Shown: piece by piece, positions 1 to 10,300 of the stretch
How the letters are laid out: each line of letters opens with the position of its first letter
How positions within the stretch are numbered: position 1 is the first letter of the stretch
From: Zygnema cylindricum
Taxonomy: Eukaryota > Streptophyta > Zygnematophyceae > Zygnematales > Zygnemataceae
Assembly (NCBI GenBank): GCA_037447655.1
Contig: JBBHKE010001779.1
Coordinates: 98,457-162,456 of the forward strand
DNA: 64,000 nt
Direction: 5' to 3'
Made by a program: the position numbers and the translations under genes
The notes under the pieces: generated by a model
The model's input: the letters and a program-made list of their open reading frames with translations, nothing else
Told to the model about the DNA's origin: nothing
The model's database searches: none

Positions 1-668
1 GCAATCATTACACATTTAGCATCAACCATAAATTTAGCGGTAAGCTAGTGGAGTTGACTTACTGGTATGTCTTTTGAAGAGTATCTAGTTCGATGTTCTT
101 GTTTTCATGATAATTTATGAATGATGTTGATAATATCACCGGGACTCCTTCCGTTTTTGTTATTTATTTATTTTGTACTTATTGTAAGGTGTTTCTAGAT
201 CTAGGGATTTGAAAATCAATTCCCTTTTTTTCCCCCGTTTTCCTTTTAATTGTTAATATTGTTTGGTTTCAATTAGTTTATTTTTTCCTTTTTTCACCTG
301 CCACTCTATTGTGTCAATGCTGGGCAAATAGTCGAAGGGAGTGGTGAGACTTATTGTGACATGACAGACCCTATGAAAATCCACGTAGAAGTCTGCAGAC
401 AGTTTATTATAATACATATGCTTGTTTTGTGGTGTTCTAAGCATAGCGAATATATTTTGTGAATGTCCCCATTTCATACCATAGTTTTAATGTAAGAAAA
501 GTTACATTATGGGGTGACCAGATATAGCATTTCAACGCTCATCATCTTAAATTTTATGGGTAAGTCATGTGTTAGACTTCAAAATGTGTCCTTGTAAATT
601 TAGTGTTGTTCAGACAAATTAATGAATGGTGTATCTCGTTGGTTGGATCCTCACATTTTGTGACGTAG

Positions 669-2504
669 GAGCAGCTCTGAAAGAGATGACTGTGGAGGAA
701 TTGCAAGTCGCATTGCGGTCTCCAGATCCTCCAATTTTGGTGGATGTGCGAACAAAAGAAGAGTATTCTGAAATGTGAGTGATGGATTTTTTGGTTTTTT
801 AGGCATTTGAAGCTGTTAATGATACGGTGACTGGTACTTGTGGGGAGTTAGAATGTCAGTTGTCGTTTCTGGTCATTTCCCGTGAGTGAACTCTGTTATG
901 ATGTAATCAGAAATGACGAGTGAATGCATTGTTCTTTTCGAAGGAGATATGGATGGCTGGTGGCTCAATATGTGGGAAGTAGACACAAAAGGTTTCTCGG
1001 TTAACATGCAATGTTGCCTGGAGCTCTCTTTTTCTCTCCATCCACTCTCCTAATTTTTTTCCCCTTTTCCTTTCATCGCCCTCTCCCTTCTCTCATCATG
1101 GTAGCGGTAGCGGCTTTGTTCATGAGGCCCAGGTCCTCCTTTCATTTTGTCAATTTTGTAATGATATTTTATAAGGATAATGGTGGTCTGGGCTCCAGGC
1201 GGGTCTCTGAAGCCATAAATGTACCTCTGCCTGAAGTTGTAAAAAGTGTCATGGACGGATCTCTTAAGTTGGATGGAAGGAAAGTTGCTATTATTTGCCG
1301 TTCAGGTGAGTTTTTTTCTGCTGTAACAGCTTCAGGCATTTGTTTTGTCTTTTTGTCAACTATTTAACTTTCAGGCATTAACAATGTATGAAAAGTTAAC
1401 AAGCGGATCCGATTCATTCCATTCAGATGCCTAGTTTTTCTCGCTTAATTCAATGTTGTTAATAAAATGGAACTGAAGAGCAATTGTTAAAGAACTTGTA
1501 GCTAAATTTTGTCATCAGGCTCTGTGTGCTTATTTTGAAGGCCCTTTGATTCAAAAAACTTTGAAGCAATTCTATTTTACACCTTGGTGTGAATGCTACA
1601 TTGTTATTGGATTGATTGGGTTAATACGATGGATGGGAAACTACACCGCTCATCGTTATTAATGTTAAAGTTTTTTTCATCACTAAAAAAAACCTTTCTC
1701 CGTGCACACTAGTCGGATTGCCAATCGGAGACCGCCAATAGGAAGGTGAGAATCTTGGCTTCCAATAGGAACCATCCGTCTGACAATCCGACAAGTGTGC
1801 ACAAAGAAAATATTTTTTTTAGTGGCGAAAAAAACCAACACTAATAGCGATTAGCGGTGTAGTGTGCCTCAGCTCTTCAGTTTCGCAAAAAAGGGTGTAG
1901 TCAATAGTTCAAATGTGCGAAACAATTGGAAACGCTATATGCGGTTACTCAATACTATATGCGTCATATACTGTATAATGTGTATATTGTATGGGGTTGT
2001 CACATATAGTGTATCCAGTTGTTCTCACACATTTGAACTATGGTATAGTCCACAGACTCTTTTTCAGTTAATATTATGATTCGTAATGCTGCCCTGAAAT
2101 AATTGTCAGCTTGATAAAGTATGTCGAAGGTGTGACTTATATTTATATGAACATATAAGAAAAACGTTGATGGCTATTTTTTTCCCATAGAAACAGTCGA
2201 GTTTATGAGGCTTTAAGTGGGAGTGCACTTGGGGCATGATCAACTGGGTGAAGTCTAAACCCGAAAGGACTCAGCTAAAATATAGTACATGATTATTTAA
2301 ATGGTTGATAAGTGTTGTTTAGTGTATTTTAAAAAGTCAAACCGGTGTAGTAAAACCATTGGAATGGTCAAATTGTTCGCAGGGAGGAGAAGTGCCCAGG
2401 CAGCAACAGAACTGAACATTGCTTTCAACTTTTCCGAACTCTATAATGTGGTTGGGGGAACTTTAGCTTGGGCGAACAAGTTTCCAGTAGAATCGGATAA
2501 CTAA
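669..2504 (+). CDS. Rhodanese-domain protein, 3' part (three exons)
   Basis: I spliced three exons by hand: 669-774, 1199-1305 and 2383-2504, all with AG acceptors and GT donors and compatible phases. The product reads through a rhodanese fold: an entry strand ending ILVDVRTKEEY, then EAINVPL, then the active-site loop CRSGRRS, which is assembled across the second intron with the presumed catalytic Cys. The tail ends NVVGGTLAWANKFPVESDN and a TAA stop. Plant single-domain rhodanese proteins, many of them plastidial, have this layout and transfer sulfane sulfur or act as sulfur or redox carriers. The first visible exon begins in mid-codon (phase 2), so the N-terminus, including any transit peptide, lies upstream, probably outside the window; I see no convincing exon in 1-668. 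A poly(A)-type AATAAA lies at 2598-2603. The intron at 1306-2382 holds two short transposons. The substrate cannot be told from the sequence. Confidence 0.85.
1642..1861. mobile_element. TA-flanked MITE, family 1 copy (220 bp)
   Basis: Inverted ends TACACCGCTCATCGTTATT and AATAGCGATTAGCGGTGTA are bounded by TA on both sides. It lies in an intron of the rhodanese gene. Its interior (a CGTGCACAC-type stretch, then a mirrored GTGTGCAC) resembles the copies at 7728, 57559, 60274 and 60603. No coding capacity. Confidence 0.8.
1904..2041. mobile_element. Short inverted-repeat element with AGTTCAAA ends
   Basis: A 138-bp segment has inverted termini ATAGTTCAAATGTG and CACATTTGAACTAT around an AT-rich core with no reading frame. 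It sits about 40 bp from the preceding MITE in the same intron. The same AGTTCAAA terminus recurs in the foldback element at 6350-7293. Confidence 0.55.
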
Positions 2505-3663
2505 GTAAGTGGGCTGAGCTTTTGGATCGAGGAAGTACCGGATTTCTTTTTAATTTTCCCTCCAGTTGTTTCCTTATTGTAGTACCTGTTTGTTTTTAAT
2601 AAAGTTCATTATTTTTCTTGTAGTACAACCTTAATGATGCAGGCAGGTAGCGATTAGAAAGCCAGTGATTAGTAAAATCGATTTTTGTAGCATGTGATGT
2701 GACAGGGTAAGAGAACATTGTTCAAGATCGTGGTTGAAGAAAAAGTCATAAAATATGTTAGAGATTTCGCCTCTTTATAACTAAGAAAGGATTTCTTGTA
2801 CAAATTTTCTTACTTGTTGAAAAGGGAGTTGGAGGCGTACTCCGTAATTCTTGTTAGCGCTAATAACATTGTTCAGTGCTGGTTATTTTGCTCTCTGAAT
2901 TCAAAACTTAAGAGCGATAAAAACAATGTGGAGAATTATACTGTGAATCACTATTGGCCTTAAGAAATATTTATATAGCATGGGGCTTAATGCAGTTTAT
3001 TAATGGCAATTCAAATCCAAATGACATGGAGGATTCTCAGCCACTAATTAGTGTTAAGAAAAAAAAATAGTATTAGTAACGATATTTTATGTTCAGGGGC
3101 CAAAAAGAACTTGGCACCGATTTAATGTTATTAACCCTTAAAATGATTCACGGTGTCGTTACTTCGTGGAAATAACAAAACAAACCCTTGAAACAAAAAC
3201 ACCCTAATCAAGATAATCACGAACTTAAGGAAACGGCAAGCAAACCCTGTGAGGTTTTTTTTATTTATTTGTACACAAGCCCAAAGAAGAAAAATGAAAG
3301 AACAGAGAAAATCTTCACAAAATCAAAACTCGGAGATACAGGTAATTACAGAGACGACCTTTCCTTAATAAAAGCTAGTTACATCCAGTGAAAAACCACT
3401 GCCTCTCCCTAAATGAAAATTGCTAAAGCTATTATCAAAACTTAGCTTTTCTTAGAACTGCCAACAGTGCCTTCTTACATACGTCACATAAGAAACCTAA
3501 GGAGAATGAAAAAAAGCGCAAACATAACGCACTATAACTGTCACATTCACTCTTAACAAATGGTATTTTGTCAAAAATGCATAAAATAATCACATTTAGT
3601 TGCAGTCCAAACTACATCTGCAACCGCTAAAAACATTTGTCACCAGCTGTCACAATTACTGCA
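2505..3663. other. Intergenic, convergent 3' ends
   Basis: This AT-rich spacer separates the end of the + strand rhodanese gene from the 3' end of the - strand carboxypeptidase gene. It holds the AATAAA at 2598-2603 for the first gene and AATAAATAAA on the - strand near 3257-3269, which could serve the second. No other gene or repeat is evident. Confidence 0.5.
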
Positions 3664-5463
3664 TTACTTTGCAAAAACAGCTTGTTTATTTGCAGTTACT
3701 GGCAAGTCGTAGAGGGCCGAATACTTTTTATTTACATAAGCAAGAAAGAAGTCAGGATCTAACTTGTAACCTGTTGCCTTTTCTACAATCTCATCTGCAG
3801 TCGGATATAGAGAACCAACCGCATGTATGTTCACTCTTAACCATTCCTTCAAACGTTGAAATTTTCCTTGACTAATATCCGACTTCAATGCTGGAAGAGC
3901 CTTTTCAGCTGCTTCAAAAAGTTGGCAAGCGTAAAGCTTACCTATTGTGTACGTTGGAAAATAACCAAAGCCAAAGGTCCAATGAATGTCTTGCAAGCAT
4001 CCTTCAGAAGGCTTCGATGGCACAACTCCTAAATACTCTTCCATCTTCTGGTTCCAAACCTCGGGTATATCCTTCACAGAAAGAGTTCCCTCCATAAGAC
4101 CTCGCTCTATTTCATATCGCAAAAGGACGTGGAGTGTGTACGACACTTCATCCGCTTCAACTCTAATTAAGCTGGGCTTCACTTCATTCATCACACGGTA
4201 AAATTGGAGAGCTTTGCTCTTTGGCAACGAAGAATAAGAACGCAACATGACTGGCCAGTAATGCTCCCAAAACTCCAAACTCATACCCACGTGGCATTCC
4301 CATAGAAGAGATTGACTCTCATGAAGCCCGAGGCTCCTAGCACTGGCAACTGGAGAACCAAACGACGCCAGCTCAGCGCTGAGTCCCTGCTCATAAAGGC
4401 CATGGCCTGCTTCATGTAAAACAGCTTTAATCCCAGATGTTACATCTTGTTCCAGAAAACGAGCTGTGAGGCGCACATCATGAGGACTAGAAACTCCCAT
4501 AGTAAAAGGGTGAGTGGACTCGTCTAACCGCCCACTCTCATAGCAAAATCCTATCTCCTCGGAAAACCTCCGAGCGAGTCTTTTCTGTGTCTCTAAAGAA
4601 AATTGGCCACTGAAAAGATCCATAGATTGAAGAAATTCGCGATCCGCTAGTTTGTTGGAGGTGACGATGTTGCGCAGAAGCTCGGTAAGAGGTCCCTTCA
4701 AACGAGCAAAAAGAGGATCAAGTTGTGCTGAAGTCATACCAGGCTCATACATGTCAAGACAATAATCGTACGGAGCAAGATTTGGTTCTACAACTGCAGC
4801 AAGTTTCTGCTGTAAATCCACCCATTCTTGCAAAACCGGTGCAAATATGTCAAAGTTTTCTGCCTGTCTCGCCTCCTCCCAAAGTACTGTGGCTCGACTC
4901 GATAAAGAAGCGCTTTGAGCTTCAAGGTCTGCTGGAGTCCTCAGGGCCTTCTGAAACTTCCTGGAAGCTTCTCGTACGGATGCAATCTCAGCTGTTGAAA
5001 AACCGGATTCCTCCAAAGGTGCTTGGCTTAAGTCCTCGATGCAGGTTCCGAGAGAAGATTCGATTTTTTTTGCATGTAAAGCCCTTGCAACTGCTTCTAA
5101 CTGTCTTCCTCTGGCCGGAGCTCCATTTCGAGGCATAACCACTTGTTGGTCCCAAAAAAGGAGGTTACTGACGGAGTTAAGCGCGGAAATCTCAGTCAAA
5201 TGCTCCTTCAACTTCTCAAATTTCTGCCTAAGTTCTTCAGCTTTGGGGGCTCCTGTGGAATGGGAAAAAGACTGGCCAGGTGCGGTACCTGATGCTGAAA
5301 CCCTAAAAGACCGTTTCAGTTTTCTCTGAGGGAGCTTGACAGAAGATATAGAAATTATTCCAGAAGAGCCTCTTACAAACGCACAAAAAGAATCACTGAC
5401 TGATGAATAAGAAGCCATGGATAGAGCTTTCCAAGAGACAGTAGCCATGGCTGCCCGATACAC
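3664..5463 (-). CDS. M32 metallocarboxypeptidase (Taq type), probably plastid-targeted
   Basis: A single uninterrupted 599-codon frame. The family's motifs occur in order: DVRLT near residue 329, the zinc site HEAGH at 350-354, HESQ at 381-384 supplying the third zinc-ligand Glu, IRVEAD, and GCLQDIHW. M32 enzymes are about 500 residues and remove C-terminal residues from peptides with a catalytic metal. The extra ~70 N-terminal residues are rich in Ser, Ala and basic residues with few acids (for example KLPQRKLKR), as in a chloroplast transit peptide; this is inference. The first ATG is used; an in-frame ATG five codons later (MATVSW) is equally possible. The gene is intronless whereas its neighbours are heavily split, which fits a bacterial or endosymbiotic origin or retroposition. 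Several antisense frames here are shadows. Confidence 0.93.
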   Translation of the reverse strand: MYRAAMATVSWKALSMASYSSVSDSFCAFVRGSSGIISISSVKLPQRKLKRSFRVSASGTAPGQSFSHSTGAPKAEELRQKFEKLKEHLTEISALNSVSNLLFWDQQVVMPRNGAPARGRQLEAVARALHAKKIESSLGTCIEDLSQAPLEESGFSTAEIASVREASRKFQKALRTPADLEAQSASLSSRATVLWEEARQAENFDIFAPVLQEWVDLQQKLAAVVEPNLAPYDYCLDMYEPGMTSAQLDPLFARLKGPLTELLRNIVTSNKLADREFLQSMDLFSGQFSLETQKRLARRFSEEIGFCYESGRLDESTHPFTMGVSSPHDVRLTARFLEQDVTSGIKAVLHEAGHGLYEQGLSAELASFGSPVASARSLGLHESQSLLWECHVGMSLEFWEHYWPVMLRSYSSLPKSKALQFYRVMNEVKPSLIRVEADEVSYTLHVLLRYEIERGLMEGTLSVKDIPEVWNQKMEEYLGVVPSKPSEGCLQDIHWTFGFGYFPTYTIGKLYACQLFEAAEKALPALKSDISQGKFQRLKEWLRVNIHAVGSLYPTADEIVEKATGYKLDPDFFLAYVNKKYSALYDLPVTANKQAVFAK

Positions 5464-5584
5464 AGTACTGCTGACAAGGGAAGAAGAGACGTCGAATGGG
5501 AGAATTACAGTACCGTACGCGTGAATTCATAGGCGATCGTCGCATCGTAGTATTATTCGATGCATCGCGTACGGTTTTACACGA

Positions 5585-5801
5585 TACACCGCCAATCATT
5601 ATTAGCGTGTAAGTTTTTTAGCGTATACGAATAACTAGCGTGGTTTACGCTAATTAGGAATTTGGAAATTTTCGAAGAAATCGTCTATTCTAATTAGGAA
5701 TTAGGGTTTTTTTAAATAGTGTGGATAACTCTATTTGAGAATAAAAAAAAAAAAGCGGGACGGAATTAGCGTACATAACGCTAATAACGATTGGCGGTGT
5801 A
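5585..5801. mobile_element. TA-flanked MITE, family 1, subtype with AAAAAGCGGGACGG end
   Basis: Termini TACACCGCCAATCATTATTAG and CTAATAACGATTGGCGGTGTA, TA at both borders, 217 bp, non-coding. It lies about 120 bp upstream of the carboxypeptidase start and forms an inverted pair with the next copy. Confidence 0.85.
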
Positions 5802-5917
5802 GAGGATTACTGGATTAGGGATTTAGGGGACCATCACTCCATCTGCATTTTTTACGATAAACTGTGTTTTGTATCGAGGCGTAATGTATCGCGATGCTTT
5901 TGCTATGTAAGGTACAG

Positions 5918-6138
5918 TACACCGCCAATCGCTATTAGCGTTGTGTACGCTAATCCCGTCCCGCTTTTTTTTGTTTTTATTCTCAAATAGAATTATCCAC
6001 ACTATTTAAAAAAAGCCCTAATTCCTAATTAGAGTAATCGATTTCTTCCAAAATTTCCAAATTCCCAATTAGCGTACACCACGCTAAATAATAGTATACG
6101 CTAATCAAACCTACACGCTAATAGCGATTGGCGGTGTA
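5918..6138. mobile_element. TA-flanked MITE, family 1, inverted partner copy
   Basis: This 221-bp element is similar to the copy at 5585-5801 but in the opposite orientation: the CCCGTCCCGC stretch is now next to the left end. The ends are TACACCGCCAATCGCTATTAG and CTAATAGCGATTGGCGGTGTA. The flanks are GGTACAG on the left and CTGTACT on the right, so the palindrome extends beyond the element. Confidence 0.85.
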
Positions 6139-6349
6139 CTGTACTATTTCTGGTATGAAGGAGTACACGTCACTTTACAACAACATCCGATCGTACTTGA
6201 ACGGGAGTACCATTACCAACGCTAATAGAGACGGGGGATGTGCTGTACTTCTAACGTCCCGACAGCGTACGGTACAGTACATTACAGTACTGTACTGTAT
6301 CACTGACAGAGACAAAAACAGAGCTCTCTGTTCTGATCATAGTTCAAAC

Positions 6350-7293
6350 CATAGTTCAAAAGTAGGTGAAAGTACGCCCATACAATATGCCTATTGTACG
6401 CAAAACATACAATATGACCTTAAGACCCATATTGTATTCGGACCTATTCGGACCAATTAAAACATTCGGACCAAACATTGGACCAATTAAAACATTCGGA
6501 CCAACAAATTTTATTTACACCGTCAGATTCGGACGATCGGACGGTCGCTGATCAAAGTAGTGATCTAAGTAGATCACATGAAAAGCCCATAACACAACTT
6601 ACGATAAAGGCGCCGACCAAAGGCCTACCATAAAAACGCCTACTTTTGAACTATGGTTCAAACGTGTGAAAACCTAGGACTATAAGCGTTCTATACTTCT
6701 ATAATCTATATAGTGTTCCGAGTATAATACGCATATAGTGCTGAGGATGCTGTTTTCGAACACACAGTTTTGAAGCATAGTTCAAAAGTAGGCGTTTTTA
6801 TGGTAGGCCTTTGGTAGGCGCACAAAACTTTGGCACAAAACTCGCTCAGAGTAGGCATACTGTATGTGTGTGCGTTTGTGCACACTTTTGTACGAACGTA
6901 CGAATCTGACGTATGATCATAGGACAGCGCACGCCACAGGACGAAATTTCAGCGAGCTGAAACATCGTAGGATGAGTTGTGTTATGGGCTTTTCATGTGA
7001 TCTTCTTACATCGCTACTTTGATCAGTGACCGTCCGATCGTCCGAATCTGACGGTTTAAATAAAAAATACCTCAAAACTCAAGGATTTTTTTTTTGTTCG
7101 AATGTTTTTCAAAATTTAGACATGACGTTTAATTTTCTATCGATCGATGTGCACCGCAACCCTGTTACAATTTTTTTTCATTTTGCGACCAATACAATAT
7201 GGGTCTTAACTCTTAAGGTCATATTGCATGTTTTACAATTTACATACAATAGGCATATTGTATGGGCCTACTTTCACCTACTTTTGAACTATG
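6350..7293. mobile_element. Foldback element with long inverted repeats
   Basis: The left arm from 6350 (CATAGTTCAAAAGTAGGTG, then CCATACAATATG) reappears inverted at the right, ending 7293 with CACCTACTTTTGAACTATG. Further inverted matches lie inward: the stretch around CGTCCGATCGTCCGAATCTG, and CCCATAACACAACT opposite AGTTGTGTTATGGG. A nested inverted repeat of about 130 bp (roughly 6653-6786) sits in the centre. No transposase frame; probably a non-autonomous DNA element. It ends about 80 bp upstream of the CYP23 start codon. Confidence 0.65.
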
Positions 7294-7376
7294 TTTTGAA
7301 GTATAATTCCAATGGCCAGCCGAATGACACTGTGAGTCTTCGTCCCTGACTCTTCGACGGTCGATTCCTCGACGCC

Positions 7377-10300
7377 ATGGCGCTTCTCTCGGCATTGCTA
7401 CTTCTTTTTTGCGCGTTTGTGTTCGTTTCTGTCTCTGCCTCCACGGAAAAGCTTGGCAGAGACATTCTGTGGAGTCAGGAGGGAAACTTTGAGCCGACTT
7501 TTGGACCTGAACGTGTCGTTTTTCAGGCAAGGTGGCAGTATGTATACATATTGCTCGTTATGTATCTTGTTATTCTAAATCGAAAAAATCCAGCTCTCTT
7601 TTTTTGGAAACTGTCAAGTGCTGTTTTTATTATCTATGACACAAATGTAGTGTGGAAGGCTGAATAAATGGGCAAATCATTTCAAATTAATACAATTTTC
7701 GTGCCATGTACAATTATCACTTGAAACTACGCCCGTGTATCGTAATTAGCTTCAATAAATTTTCGCTGTGCATACTTTTTGGATTATTAATCCGATGGTT
7801 GCGATGGAAAGGTAATGTTCTTACCTTCCGATTGACGGTCCCCAATTGGAAATCGAACACGTATGCACGGAGAAAGATAATTAAAGTGGCGAAGAAAACA
7901 TTGACGCTAATAACGATTCACGGTGTAGTTTGGTTTCTGGTTAATGTCAGATGTTGTCACAATCAACTTCTCGAAGCTTTGTAAATCTCAAGTGCAGGTG
8001 ACTTTATTGACCTTCATATAAATGATAAAGGAAAAAAAATAAAGAAAACAAGTGAATGCAGACGTAGTTGATATAGTAAGGTCCAATGTTCTATACGCTT
8101 TTGAATGTGATGATGCAGTCAAACAGACGTGGAGGCACAGAACAATTTCTAACAGTTTTGATGAACTTTTTTTTGAGCAAAGACATTTGTATCTGAAAAA
8201 GCTGTTATTTTTGTTGCTGTTGTACCGGAGATTAAGTACAATGTTTTATGCACAAACGATTTCTAAAAGCTTTGATAGATTCATTTCTGAACATTCAAAC
8301 ATTTCTTTCTGAATAAGTTGCAATTCCCTTGATGTTGGCGGACTTATACGGTGACATAACACAACGATTTCTAACACATTTGATAGGTTTATTTGTGAAC
8401 ATAAAACATTTGTATCTGAAAATGTGTTATTTTTCTTGCTATTGAACTGCAGACTATGTATGGTGACATAGAATTCGGAGTGTATCCGAAAGTGGCCCCT
8501 GTGACTGCTGCTCACATAGTGAAGCTGGCCCGTTTGGGCTGTTACAACACTAACCACTTTTTCCGGGTAAGTGTCTCTAGGAAGAAGAGAGGCACCTAGC
8601 TGTCTCCGAAGTATTTGCTAAAGTTTAAAGCAGGACCATGTTTATTTTACTTTTACATGTTTTAGTTCCGCTCATAAACTATTGTGAACTGCAATGTTTA
8701 TAAAGGGGATATTTATTTGGACTAAAAACGTTCAAGCTATTATTCATCATGTATTCCTGAAGTCATGCGCACCATATCCTTTTCCTATCCGCGCTGACTG
8801 TAATTTTTATAAAATATGATAGTTCTTAAACCTGCATTTGACTCGTGTTTCCCGCATACATTTCTATTGAGTAAGACAATCTGACTCGACACTGTTTTTA
8901 CGGGCTTGTTTTTATAGTTACATTCTTGGTTGTGTACATATCCATTCTTGACCACTCGGCTACATGCATTTGTTATTCAGTTAAGGTTGTCATAATGCCT
9001 TCCGTAGAGAAATATCTTGTTGGTTGGTTCTTTTTGCAACGTGTCGAAAGTGGCTCACCCACTCAAAGCCTGACACGTGGATTGCACCTTAGAAGGTGTC
9101 CTGGGATGTCAACTATTGTTCATCGGATGGGCAAGTTTGTCGTTCAATATTTAGAGGGTTCTTTTTATCAAACCGGGCACATAAATTAGCTATGCCTGAG
9201 CCTGTTGACCTGTTTTTTTGTTTAACCGAGTTTCCGTGTTAACCAGGACAATAACACCAGTCTAATTGAATTCGTAAAGTGACTGGAAAAGTCGTGGAAA
9301 AAAACTTTTGATTGTGCAATGTCCTAAGTTTGGATGAATACCTAGGTTTGGTTAAGGTCCAAACAGATTTGGGACTTATCCTAGTTCTTGTTTACTGATT
9401 TGCCAGAGAACTTGTAGGTAAGATGTGTGAGTGTTGTCTGGATGCCAATTAACCTTTAACCCTAGAAATAACCATAGAGAACCCTGAAAAACTTGGAAAA
9501 CTCCTCCAAGCTCGCAAAATAATCCTGTACTCAGTAAAATAATCTTATATTTAGTAGGATATTCCTTTACTTAGCTGAGACAATCGGGACTGTGGATGGT
9601 AATCACAGGTAGACAGAGGTTTCGTGGCACAAGTGGCAGCTGTGGTTGGAGGGAGAGAAGTGGCTCTGAATGCAGAACAGCAGCAAGAGGGAGACAAGAC
9701 TGTACCAGGAGAGTTTTCGGACGTTCAGCACAAACGTGGGATTCTATCAATGGGCAGGTCAGGCACAGGGAAATTTGCATTTACTTTTCCAGGATGCGTC
9801 ACATTTTTGTTTGTTTCGTTTGTTTATTTTTTACCTGAGGTCTTTGCAAAATACTGGAAACTACACTGCTCATCGCTATTTGAGTTAATCATTCCAATTT
9901 AGAGTGGTTGTTTTTTTGACCTGAAATTATGAATTAGTTTAATAACACTATTTAGGTTGCCCGTAATGGGACACGTGGCAAAACATAATTTAGTGTGGTT
10001 GATTCTAATGAAATGCCATCTCTAATAACTCTACTAGTGATGTACGTGATAGTGTGTGTCGCCTCCATCAAATTGAGCTGTTACCAAAGCCGTCCTTCCT
10101 TTTTGGTCCTCATGCCGCAAAAACCGCCCCAATGAACTTCAAATAAATATGGTATAATTAAGTTGACTTTCCTGCTATTGTTCTAAGACGAAAGTTCAAA
10201 ATTTTGAAAAATGCTTGTCAATAGGAAGCGTCAAACCTGTACTTTTTGTAAGCACTAGTATGCAAAGTTAATCTATGCAAAGTTAATCTCTGAAAAACTC

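Noticed and set aside
3600-5329. Several + strand frames across the carboxypeptidase
   Set aside because: Shadows of the 599-codon - strand gene, which carries all M32 motifs.
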